NCBI GenBank assembly: GCA_030247855.1
Contig: JAPDRN010000070.1
Span: forward strand, 121,710-185,709
From: Knufia peltigerae
Taxonomy: Eukaryota > Ascomycota > Eurotiomycetes > Chaetothyriales > Trichomeriaceae
Length of the DNA: 64,000 nucleotides
Reading direction: 5' to 3'
Shown: positions 56,910-64,000 of the stretch, piece after piece
Numbering within the stretch: position 1 is the stretch's first letter
Layout of the letters: each line of letters opens with the position of its first letter
The notes under the pieces: model-generated
The model's input: the letters and a program-made list of their open reading frames with translations, nothing else
Database searches by the model: none
Told to the model about the DNA's origin: nothing
Position numbers and translations under genes: made by a program

Positions 56910-57929
56910 TCATGGGTGCGGTCGTACCATGCCGGCCACGCCGACTTTGGCGGCGACCTGCGCCTTCAACTGTTCAGCATCGGCGCGGTTGGCCACCGGC
57001 CCGACACGGACCCGGTGCAGGCTGCCCTTCTCGGTGCGCACCTGCTCGACGAAGGCGCTGAAGCCTGCCGCGCGCACCTTGTCGCGCAGGGCGTTGGCAT
57101 CGTTGGCCTGGCCGAATGCGCCGAGCTGTACGGCAAAACCCACTCCGCTGGCGGCAGGTGCGGCCGGCGCGCTCGGCGGCGTGGCCGGCTTGCTGGCGGT
57201 CGCTTCCGGCTTGGGCTCGGGCTTCGGTTCCGGCTTGGCCACCGGCTTGGCCGGCTCCGGCTTGGCGGTCGGCGTACTCGGCGGCAGGCTTTCACTGCGC
57301 ACCGGGTTGCCGGTCGCCGACGGCGTAGCCGCCGCGACGGGCGTGCTGGCGCTCGGAGCGGGCGCCGGGGTGCTTGCCACCGGTGCGCTGGTCGAGGGCT
57401 TGGCATCGAGGGTGATGACTTCTGCCTTCACGTCGGCACGGACCTTCACCGCCTGCAGCCGGCCCGCTTCGGCCTGCGCACGATCGGCATACGGTCCTAC
57501 CCGCACGCGCCAGGCCGGGCGACCGTTGATCGATGCAGTCTCGATGAAGCCCGGAAGCTGCGAGCGCTTCAGATAGGCGACCACCGCATCGGCATCGGCC
57601 TGGCTGCCGTAGGCGCCGAAGGTCACCGCGTAATTGCCGGCAGCGACCGCTGGCGAGGTGTCCACGGTCGGCGGTGCAGCCGGTGCGGCGGCCTCCTCGA
57701 CGGGACGGGCCTGGCCGCTCTGCAACCCGGTGGCGCCACCCGCAGGCGCGACCAGCGGCAGTTCGCGGGTTTCGAACTGGCCATCGGCCGGCGCATCGGG
57801 CGCGGCGATCGGCACATTGGCCACACCGCTGTCCGGGGCCGGGCCCTTGACGAGCATCGGCAGGAAGATGACGGCCAAGGCCACCAGGACGATGGCACCA
57901 ATCAGACGCTGTTTCAGGGGCGTATCCAC
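56910..57929 (-). CDS. dedD: SPOR domain-containing protein (DedD-like)
   Basis: A 339-residue bitopic protein. A single N-terminal membrane helix (about residues 10-28, LIGAIVLVALAVIFLPML) is followed by a SPOR-like repeat at about 93-160 (YAVTFGAYGSQADADAV, WRVRVGPYADRAQAE). A Pro/Ala/Lys-rich linker leads to a second SPOR domain near 255-335 (FAVQLGAFGQANDANAL, HRVRVGPVANRADAEQL). Two SPOR units rather than the single one of E. coli DedD is notable. SPOR domains bind denuded septal peptidoglycan. Confidence 0.92.
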   Translation of the reverse strand: MDTPLKQRLIGAIVLVALAVIFLPMLVKGPAPDSGVANVPIAAPDAPADGQFETRELPLVAPAGGATGLQSGQARPVEEAAAPAAPPTVDTSPAVAAGNYAVTFGAYGSQADADAVVAYLKRSQLPGFIETASINGRPAWRVRVGPYADRAQAEAGRLQAVKVRADVKAEVITLDAKPSTSAPVASTPAPAPSASTPVAAATPSATGNPVRSESLPPSTPTAKPEPAKPVAKPEPKPEPKPEATASKPATPPSAPAAPAASGVGFAVQLGAFGQANDANALRDKVRAAGFSAFVEQVRTEKGSLHRVRVGPVANRADAEQLKAQVAAKVGVAGMVRPHP

Positions 57930-58010
57930 GTAGGGCAGGCGGCAGGCTGGACGTTGCGGTCGATTATACGGGTGCGCGACCGGGCGGCGTCGGTAATGGC
58001 TGAACGGCGG

Positions 58011-59282
58011 TCAGGCAGGGGCCTGCAGCCATTGCAGCGCAGCGGCGGCGGTATGGAAGGAGCCGAACACCAGTACCCGGTCGCCGCGTTCGGCACGGGC
58101 CAGCACCTGCGCCAGCGCCTGTTCGACCGTGTCGGCCAGCGCGGCAGTGGCTGCGGCGGTATCGGCCAGGCGCGCCTGCAGTTGCGCCGCGCTCTGCCCA
58201 CGCGGGCCATCCAGGCCGGCCAGGGTCCAGTCGCTCACCACGTCCTGCAGGGCCTGCACCACGCCCGCGGCGTCCTTGTCCTGCAGCGCGGCGTACACCG
58301 CCAGGGTGCGCCCGGGGGCAGCCTCGGCCTTCAGCGCGCGTGCCAGCTGGCCGGCTGCCTGCGGGTTGTGACCGACATCGACACGAACCTGCACGCCGTC
58401 GCGCTCGAACGCCTGCAGGCGCCCGGCGATGCGCGCCGCGGCCACGCCTGCGGCCCATGCCGCGCGCGGCACCGGCTTGTCCAGTGCACGCAGCGCAGCG
58501 ATCGCCGCACCGGCATTGGCCAGCTGGATCGGTCCGGCCAGCGCCGGGGTCGGTAGCTCCAGGCGGGTACCGACATCGCGCCAGCGCCAACGCTGTGCGT
58601 CGATTGGTTCATAGAAATAGTCGCTGCCACCGCGGATCGCATTGGCACCTACCAGGTAGGCGCGCGCCAGCACGCTCGACGGCGGATCGGTCTCGCCCAG
58701 GATCACCGGCTTCCAGCCGCGGATGATGCCGGCCTTCTCGGCACCGATGGCCTCGCGGTCCTCGCCCAGCCATTCGGCATGATCGATGTCCACGGTGGTG
58801 ATCACCGACACGTCGGCGTTGACGATGTTGACCGCATCCAGGCGGCCGCCCAGGCCGACTTCCAGTACGGCCAGATCAAGATCGGCATCGGCGAACAACT
58901 GCAGCGCGGCCAGCGTTCCGTATTCGAAATAGGTCAGCGTTACATCACCGCGCGCGGCCTCGACCGTGTTGAACGCAGCGACCAGTGCGGCGTCGTCGGC
59001 ATCCTGGCCATCGATGCGTACGCGCTCGTTGTAGCGCAGCAGGTGCGGCGAGGTGTACGCGCCGACCTTCCAGCCCGCAGCACGCGCGATGGCCTCGATG
59101 AAGGCGACGGTGGACCCCTTGCCGTTGGTACCACCGACCACGATGGTGTGCCTGGCCGGCGTGCCCAGGCCCATCGCGGTGGCCACGGTGCGCACGCGCT
59201 CCAGCCCCATGTCGATGCTGGCCGGATGCTGGCGTTCAATGTAATCCAGCCATTCGGCCAGAGTGGTCGGGGTGTTCTTCAC
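58011..59282 (-). CDS. folC: Bifunctional folylpolyglutamate/dihydrofolate synthase
   Basis: A 423-residue Mur-ligase-family enzyme. The P-loop is VVGGTNGKGSTVAFIEAI, with EVGLGGRLDAVNIV and TTVDIDHAEWLG in the central domain. The C-terminal domain has RVDVGHNPQAAGQLA. It makes dihydrofolate from dihydropteroate and adds glutamates to folates. It heads the folC-dedD-cvpA-purF run with an 81-base gap before dedD. Confidence 0.96.
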   Translation of the reverse strand: MKNTPTTLAEWLDYIERQHPASIDMGLERVRTVATAMGLGTPARHTIVVGGTNGKGSTVAFIEAIARAAGWKVGAYTSPHLLRYNERVRIDGQDADDAALVAAFNTVEAARGDVTLTYFEYGTLAALQLFADADLDLAVLEVGLGGRLDAVNIVNADVSVITTVDIDHAEWLGEDREAIGAEKAGIIRGWKPVILGETDPPSSVLARAYLVGANAIRGGSDYFYEPIDAQRWRWRDVGTRLELPTPALAGPIQLANAGAAIAALRALDKPVPRAAWAAGVAAARIAGRLQAFERDGVQVRVDVGHNPQAAGQLARALKAEAAPGRTLAVYAALQDKDAAGVVQALQDVVSDWTLAGLDGPRGQSAAQLQARLADTAAATAALADTVEQALAQVLARAERGDRVLVFGSFHTAAAALQWLQAPA

Positions 59283-59324
59283 GGCAAGGCTTCCAACAGG
59301 TGCAGGTGGTTCAGGGCAGGAAAT

Positions 59325-59969
59325 TCAGAGGGCGCGGTGCTTGGCTTCACCGAAGAACGGCGTGTGGTGCGCGCAGTCGTTCAAGCGCACCACTTCCAGG
59401 TTGTCCAGATCGGGGCCTTCAAGCAGGTTGAGGGTGGTCGGTGCCTGGCGGAAGGTCCACAGGCGGGAAATCGGCAGGCCCAGCACCTTGCACAGGATCA
59501 CCCGGTTGACCGCGTCGTGGGCGACCACCAGCAGCGTGTCGTGTTCGCCAAGGCCTTCAGCGGCACGGGCCAGGCCGCGCCAGCTGCGCTCCAGCACCAG
59601 GCGCAGCGACTCGCCGCCCGGCATCAGCACGGTATCCGGTTCATTGCGCCAGGCCTGCAGGCGCGACGGGTCTTTTTCGTTGATTTCGCTGGCCAGCAGA
59701 CCTTCCCACTCACCGTGGGCGATCTCCTGCAGTTCCGGCTCGGTCAGCAGCATGTCGGCGCGTGCGGCGCCAAGGGCCAGCTGCGCGGTGCGCTGGGCGC
59801 GCGACAGCGGCGAGGCCACCGCACGGGTGATGTCCACCGAAACCAGGCGGGCGCCAAGCGCCTGGGCCTGGGCCTCACCGATGGGCGAAAGTGGGATGTC
59901 GATCTGGCCTTGGTAGCGGCCTTCGGCGTTCCACGGCGTTTCGCCGTGACGGGCAAGCAGGATGCGCAT
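59325..59969 (-). CDS. Histidine phosphatase family protein
   Basis: A 214-residue phosphatase of the phosphoglycerate-mutase-like fold. The nucleophile motif is LLARHGETPWNAEGRYQG, then SPLSRAQRTAQ and the second histidine in VVAHDAVNRVI. It resembles CobC/GpmB and broad phosphatases; the substrate cannot be named. Start 59969 gives the canonical MRILLARHGE. It lies 42 bases upstream of folC and may be cotranscribed. Confidence 0.88.
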   Translation of the reverse strand: MRILLARHGETPWNAEGRYQGQIDIPLSPIGEAQAQALGARLVSVDITRAVASPLSRAQRTAQLALGAARADMLLTEPELQEIAHGEWEGLLASEINEKDPSRLQAWRNEPDTVLMPGGESLRLVLERSWRGLARAAEGLGEHDTLLVVAHDAVNRVILCKVLGLPISRLWTFRQAPTTLNLLEGPDLDNLEVVRLNDCAHHTPFFGEAKHRAL

Positions 59970-60076
59970 GCGAACAAGGGGTCCTTGGGGGAGGAGTTCC
60001 GGCGCAGTGTTCACATCCTGTGAAGTACGCGGAACAGGGATGATACCTGTTCGGCGGACGGGGCCGGACGGGGCAT

Positions 60077-60108
60077 GAAAAAACCCCGCGACAGACATCG
60101 CGGGGTTT
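60077..60108 (-). terminator. Rho-independent terminator of the DPP7 gene
   Basis: On the minus strand GAAACCCCGCGATG, then CGCGGGGTTTTTTC, a strong stem with a T6 tract 85 bases after the stop. Confidence 0.9.
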
Positions 60109-60118
60109 CAGGAGTGCA

Positions 60119-60142
60119 GTAGATCCACGCCATGCGTGGATG
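60119..60142 (+). repeat. SMAG palindromic repeat
   Basis: Standard GTAGATCCACGCCATGCGTGGATG, between the terminator and the DPP7 stop; a GCCGGCCAGCGGCCGGC palindrome follows at 60170-60187. Confidence 0.9.
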
Positions 60143-60192
60143 CACCGCCCCGCAGTGTCTGCCGGGGTTGCCGGCCAGCGGCCGGCACGGCC

Positions 60193-61702
60193 TTACTTGG
60201 CCAGGTTCAGTTCCTTCAGCAACTGCGGCGCCGGCGCCACTTCCTGCATGATCCACTGCATGTAGCGGCTGTCCACCGCGATCATGCGGGTCATCACCGG
60301 GTCGAACACCCAGTTGGAGCTGACCGATTCCCAGTTGCCGTCGAAGGCCAGGCCGACCAGCTTGCCGTTGGCATCAAGCACCGGCGACCCGGAGTTGCCG
60401 CCGGTGATATCCAGGTTGGACAGGAAGTTCACCGGCACCGAACCAATCCGCTTGTCTTCCAGGCCGCCATAACGCTTGGCCTTGACCGCATCCAGCAGCG
60501 CCTTCGGCGAGTCGAACGGATCTTCACCGGTTTCCTTCGCCGCAACACCTTCCAGGGTGGTGAACGGGGTGTACTTCACGCCGTCCTTGCCATAGCCCAT
60601 GACGTTGCCGAAGGTGATGCGCAGCGACAGGTTGGCATCGGGGTAGACGAACTCGCCCTGGCTCTTCTTGTAGTCGGCCACGGCCTGCAGGTACAGCGGA
60701 CGCGCAGTCAGCGATTCGCCTTCGCGGATCTTCTTCTTCTCTTCCTGCTTCAGCAGCGCCGGCATGACGGCCACCGCGTACTGGATGGCCGGATCATTGC
60801 TGGCTTCGAAGGCAGCGCGGTCGGCCTTGAACCACTTCAGGCGGTTGTCCAGGCTGCCCAGTCCGGTGCCACCCAGCTTGGTCACCAGCGACTTCACCGC
60901 AGTGGCATCGCTGCCGGCCAGCCACGTGTTCAACACTTCGTTGTCGCGCTGCGCGGCTGGCAGGGCCACGTACTGGTCGAGCCAGTAGGTCTGCAGCTGC
61001 TGGTCCATCTTCGCCACGTAGCGGCGATCCATCTGCTTCAGGCTGCCTTCGATGGTGGTCAGGTCGCGGTCCTGGTAACCGGCTTCGCGCTCGGCATCGG
61101 GCTTGCTGCGCTCGATCGACAGGCGATACAGGGTGATCGCCGCGCCCACCGCGGAGGTGTTGTTGAACTGGCCGACGAACAGGTCGCGCTCGCGCGTGGA
61201 CTTGCTGGTATCCAGGTGCTGCAGCAGCTGCGCGTGCGCAGCCAGCGCCGGCTTGCCGGCAGCGCCCTGCTTCTTCAGCCAGGCCAGCACCGCCGCTTCC
61301 TCGGCCTGCTTCTGGCCGGCGGCATCGATGCGTTTGAAGCCTTCCAGCTGGCCCAGGTAGTTCTTGGCCACGTTGTTCATGCTGGCGGCGGTGGCGGCGT
61401 ACTTCACCTTGACGTCAGCGTCGGCCTTGCCGGCGTCGGCGATCATCTTCAGCACCGCGTTGTAGTGGCGGGCGATGGTCGGGTAGGTGAAGCTGGCGGT
61501 CTCGTTGAACTCACCGGCCAGCGCGTAACGATTGGTGCGGCCCGGGTAGCCGGCCACCATCACGAAGTCGTCGGCGCCCAGCGGCGTATCGGCGAACTTC
61601 AGGAAGTGCTTGGGCTGGTACGGCACGTTGTCGGCCGAGAACGCCGCCGGCTTGCCGTCCTTGCCGACGTAGGCACGGTAGAAGGAGAAGTCACCGGTGT
61701 GG

Positions 61703-61737
<35 letters not shown>

Positions 61738-62355
61738 CTTGCCGACGCTGCCCGGAGGTGCATAGACCAGGCGCACGTCCTTGATTTCCAGGTTGCGGAA
61801 CAGGCGGTAGGTGTTGCCGCCGGAGAACGAATACAGGCGGCAGCGGAAGCCGGCATCGGCTTCACAGGCGGCGACCTGGGCCTTGTCGAAGGCATCCAGC
61901 GCACGGCTGCGGGCCAGCGGGTCCTTGCCGGCGCCAGCGATGGCGGCCTTGGCCTGGGCGGTGACGTCGGTGATCTGGTCGAGCACGAACACGCGGGCAT
62001 TCGGGCCAGCACTCAGTTCATCGCTGAGCCTGGGCGCGTTGAAGCCGTCCTTGATCAGGTTCTTCTGCGCAGTCGAGTTCAGCTGGATCGCGCCGTAGGC
62101 ACAGTGGTGGTTGGTGACCACCAGGCCCTGCGGGGAGACGAAGCTGGCGGTGCAGCCGCCCAGCGCGACCACCGCGCCCATCGGATCGCCGGTCAGGTTG
62201 GCCAGCTGTTCCGGGGACAGCTTGAGGCCGGCCTTCTGCAGCGGGCCGGCGATTTCCGGCAGCTGCTGCGGCACCCACATGCCTTCAGCGGCATGGGCGA
62301 CCTGGACCAGCCCAAGGCTGGCGACGACGGAAAATGCAAGCAGGTTCGAGCGCAT
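60193..62355 (-). CDS. S46 family dipeptidyl-peptidase, DPP7 type
   Basis: A 720-residue exported serine dipeptidase. The signal peptide ends AHA (about residue 22). Catalytic parts are H83/H84 (VTNHHCAYG), the aspartate in WPRHTGDFSF and S655 (GGNSGSP). G673, 18 residues after the serine, is the specificity residue: glycine marks DPP7-type enzymes that prefer hydrophobic P1 residues, arginine would mark DPP11. A closely related DPP7 from S. maltophilia is known. It liberates dipeptides in the periplasm for peptide nutrition. Confidence 0.94.
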
Positions 62356-62482
62356 GGAGCGGCCCCTGGTAGTGGAACCTTCGATTGTAGCCCGCCGCCC
62401 TGCCCCGGCCCGAACCCCGGAAGTCATGGGCCCACCTCGCTCCACCGCGCGCAGGTCGGCCGCGCGCACGGGAACCGTCCAG

Positions 62483-62586
62483 AGGGGGCGTGGTCACCCT
62501 GGCCGGGACCGTTGGCGCCAAGGATGGCGCCATCGAGCACCATGGAGGGGCTTTTGCGTGTCCCGGCCAGGGTGACCACGCCCCCT
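62483..62586. repeat. Long-arm inverted repeat element, copy 3
   Basis: Perfect 27-base arms at 62483-62509 and 62560-62586 enclose 50 bases: GGCGCCAAGGATGGCGCC (hairpin), then GAGCACCATGGAGGGGCTTT and TGCGT. The core layout equals copy 2 although the arms are unrelated. The 398-base gap between DPP7 and tdh holds this element and the tdh promoter. Confidence 0.75.
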
Positions 62587-62701
62587 CCCTCCGAATCAGG
62601 GAGGCGCTGGTGTCTGCAGTACGTTCGAAACGCCCGCCTGCGCACAGCTTTCGTTCCACCAATGCACCCGCAGCGCAACATGGGAAATCCGCGTGGCGCC
62701 C

Positions 62702-62707
62702 TATAAT
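62702..62707 (+). promoter_or_regulatory. Candidate -10 box of tdh
   Basis: A perfect TATAAT lies 17 bases before the first candidate start. No convincing -35 is seen 17 bases further up. Confidence 0.45.
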
Positions 62708-62753
62708 CCGCGCTTTCCCCCTGATGAGTTCCACCCCGATGGCGCAGCAAACG

Positions 62754-63776
62754 ATGAAGGCCCTGGTCAAGCGCGAAGCGGCCAAGGGCATCTGGATGGA
62801 AGAGGTTCCGGTGCCGACCCCGGGCCCCAACCAGGTCCTGATCAAGCTGGAAAAGACCGCGATCTGCGGCACCGACCTGCACATCTACCTGTGGGACGAA
62901 TGGAGCCAGCGCACGATCAAGCCGGGCCTGACCATCGGCCATGAGTTCGTCGGCCGCATCGCCGAGATCGGCCCGGGCGTGACCGGCTACGAGATCGGCC
63001 AGCGCGTGTCGGCCGAAGGCCACATCGTCTGCGGCCACTGCCGCAACTGCCGCGGCGGTCGTCCACACCTGTGCCCGAACACCGTCGGCATCGGCGTCAA
63101 CGTCAACGGCGCGTTCGCCGAATACATGGTGATGCCGGCCAGCAACCTGTGGCCGATCCCCGACCAGATCCCGTCCGAATTGGCCGCCTTCTTCGACCCG
63201 TACGGCAATGCCGCGCACTGCGCGCTGGAATTCAACGTCATCGGCGAAGACGTGCTGATCACCGGCGCCGGCCCGATCGGCATCATCGCGGCGGGCATCT
63301 GCAAGCACATCGGTGCACGCAACGTGGTGGTGACCGACGTCAACGACTTCCGCCTGAAGCTGGCCGCCGACATGGGCGCCACCCGCGTGGTCAACGTCGC
63401 CAACACGTCGCTGAAGGACGTGATGAAGGAACTGCACATGGAGGGCTTCGACGTGGGCCTGGAAATGAGCGGCAACCCGCGCGCGTTCAACGACATGCTC
63501 GACTGCATGTACCACGGCGGCAAGATCGCCATGCTCGGCATCATGCCCAAGGGCGCCGGCTGCGACTGGGACAAGATCATCTTCAAGGGCCTGACCGTGC
63601 AGGGCATCTACGGCCGCAAGATGTACGAGACCTGGTACAAGATGACCCAGCTGGTGCTGTCCGGCTTCCCGCTCGGCAAGGTGATGACCCACCAGCTGCC
63701 GATCGACGACTTCCAGAAGGGCTTCGACCTGATGGAAGAAGGCAAGGCCGGCAAGGTCGTGCTGAGCTGGAATTGA
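62754..63776 (+). CDS. tdh: L-threonine 3-dehydrogenase
   Basis: A 340-residue zinc-dependent alcohol dehydrogenase family enzyme (E. coli Tdh 341). It oxidises L-threonine to 2-amino-3-ketobutyrate with NAD. Catalytic zinc site is ICGTDLHIY with GHEFVGR; the structural zinc cluster is CGHCRNCRGGRPHLC. The NAD-binding fold is ITGAGPIGIIAAG. The start MKALVKREAAKGIW matches the family; in-frame ATGs at 62724 and 62739 are alternatives, none with a good ribosome-binding site. No kbl gene follows. The stop codon is embedded in a palindrome shared with the repeat element after it. Confidence 0.94.
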   Translation: MKALVKREAAKGIWMEEVPVPTPGPNQVLIKLEKTAICGTDLHIYLWDEWSQRTIKPGLTIGHEFVGRIAEIGPGVTGYEIGQRVSAEGHIVCGHCRNCRGGRPHLCPNTVGIGVNVNGAFAEYMVMPASNLWPIPDQIPSELAAFFDPYGNAAHCALEFNVIGEDVLITGAGPIGIIAAGICKHIGARNVVVTDVNDFRLKLAADMGATRVVNVANTSLKDVMKELHMEGFDVGLEMSGNPRAFNDMLDCMYHGGKIAMLGIMPKGAGCDWDKIIFKGLTVQGIYGRKMYETWYKMTQLVLSGFPLGKVMTHQLPIDDFQKGFDLMEEGKAGKVVLSWN

Positions 63777-63888
63777 CCCTTCGGGTCAATTCCCCCGCAG
63801 GTTTCCTTATCCCCGCGCCGTCGGCGCGCCCCCTTGAACAACAAGGGGGCTCTCCCCCAGCCGGGGCGAGGCATGCTGCTGGAATTGA
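63769..63888 (+). repeat. Structured repeat element E with target duplication
   Basis: GGAATTGACCC/GGGTCAATTCC (63769-63793) is a palindrome containing the tdh stop. The element that follows ends GGCGCGCCCCCTTGAACAAC, AAGGGGGCTC, as in element D. The 11 bases GCTGGAATTGA at 63766-63776 are repeated directly at 63878-63888, just before the terminator, as if the element had split tdh from its terminator. Confidence 0.75.
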
Positions 63889-63915
63889 AAAAGGCGCCCA
63901 TCGGGCGCCTTTTTC
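63888..63915 (+). terminator. Rho-independent terminator, presumably originally of tdh
   Basis: AAAAAGGCGCCC, ATC loop, GGGCGCCTTTTT, now displaced about 110 bases from the tdh stop by the repeat element. Confidence 0.92.
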
Positions 63916-63920
63916 TTTGG

Positions 63921-63950
63921 TGTTGACCCGTCCTGAATTGGGTTGACACC
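63921..63950 (+). mobile_element. Possible left end of an IS3-like insertion sequence
   Basis: TGTTGACCCGTCCTGAATTG then GGTTGACACC begins with TG and carries a TTGACA box before a short ORF, as in many IS3-family ends. Only 80 bases are visible, so the right end and family cannot be checked. Confidence 0.35.
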
Positions 63951-63976
63951 TTTTCCCTCTGGAAAAGGAATGTTCA

Positions 63977-64000
63977 ATGAAATCAACAATCAGGCGCAGC
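63977..64000 (+). CDS. Start of an unidentified gene, possibly a transposase orfA (partial)
   Basis: ATG at 63977 with AAGGAA about 8 bases upstream; eight codons (MKSTIRRS) before the window ends. The basic N-terminus would suit an IS3-type OrfA, but this is a guess from the preceding end-like sequence. Confidence 0.35.

Overview
The window is 64 kb of high-GC gammaproteobacterial chromosome, most likely from the Stenotrophomonas maltophilia complex (Xanthomonadaceae). Three things support this. Short GTAG-bounded palindromes of the SMAG type (GTAGATCCACGCCATGCGTGGAT and stem variants) occur in more than a dozen intergenic spaces. The gene set includes kdkA (a Kdo kinase typical of Xanthomonadaceae and Pasteurellaceae), a DPP7-type S46 peptidase and NAD-dependent isocitrate dehydrogenase. 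The gene orders moxR-DUF58-tgpA, ybaB/recR with dnaX, tig-clpP-clpX-lon-hupB-ppiD and folC-dedD-cvpA-purF are those of this group. Almost all of it is core genome; no plasmid, prophage or genomic island is visible. One run of 97 N (21150-21246) is an assembly gap inside a tandem tRNA-Asp array.

Layout. 1-3.6 kb: MoxR (partial), DUF58, TgpA transglutaminase and an Slp lipoprotein, all overlapping. 3.6-7.2 kb, minus strand: hinT, recR, ybaB and dnaX. 7.3-9.9 kb: tRNA-Ser(GGA), a PEP-mutase-like protein, a GNAT, a SugE/Gdx exporter behind a guanidine-II (mini-ykkC) riboswitch, and the 4.5S SRP RNA. 9.9-13.4 kb: a minus-strand NTF2-like/metallo-beta-lactamase-fold/kdkA set facing a heptosyltransferase-family gene, then DUF6165. 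13.6-18.5 kb: tRNA-Ser(CGA), a PP2C phosphatase, dnaQ-rnhA-methyltransferase and divergent gloB-mltD. 18.9-28.1 kb, minus strand: the proteostasis block tig-clpP-clpX-lon-hupB-tRNA-Val-tRNA-Asp x3-ppiD. 28.3-30.1 kb: tRNA Leu, Lys, Lys, His, Arg and Pro, with a partial tRNA-Lys remnant. 30.3-36.5 kb: BI-1 protein, flavin reductase, TSUP/LysR/periplasmic hydrolase, NAD-IDH, AhpD-like/glutaredoxin. 36.6-44.7 kb: BepA-like protease, then the phosphate regulon phoB-phoR-ppk1 and ppx, with a readable Pho box. 45-50.6 kb: a TonB receptor, GT4/PAP2 and lpxH. 50.7-53.6 kb: a secreted metzincin divergent from an orphan Tle1/DUF2235-like lipase. 53.7-60 kb: DUF455, purF, cvpA, dedD, folC and a histidine phosphatase. 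60-64 kb: DPP7, tdh, and a possible insertion-sequence end running off the window.

The most unusual material is intergenic. Besides SMAG, there are two further structured repeat families. (i) Elements at about 7.49, 13.5, 29.1, 35.6 and 63.8 kb abut an extended palindrome at the 3' end of a tRNA or protein gene and share a core ending in a short inverted repeat (CCCCCTTGA..CAAGGGGG). In three of the five a short or long direct repeat of the target flanks the element. (ii) Elements at 18.57, 42.93 and 62.48 kb have perfect 25-29 bp terminal inverted arms that differ from copy to copy around a conserved core. These are the best candidates for something undescribed. Other points of interest are the tRNA-Val gene starting 11 nt after the hupB stop, a 134-bp tandem duplication that includes the last codons of ppk1, and the orphan Tle1-like gene.
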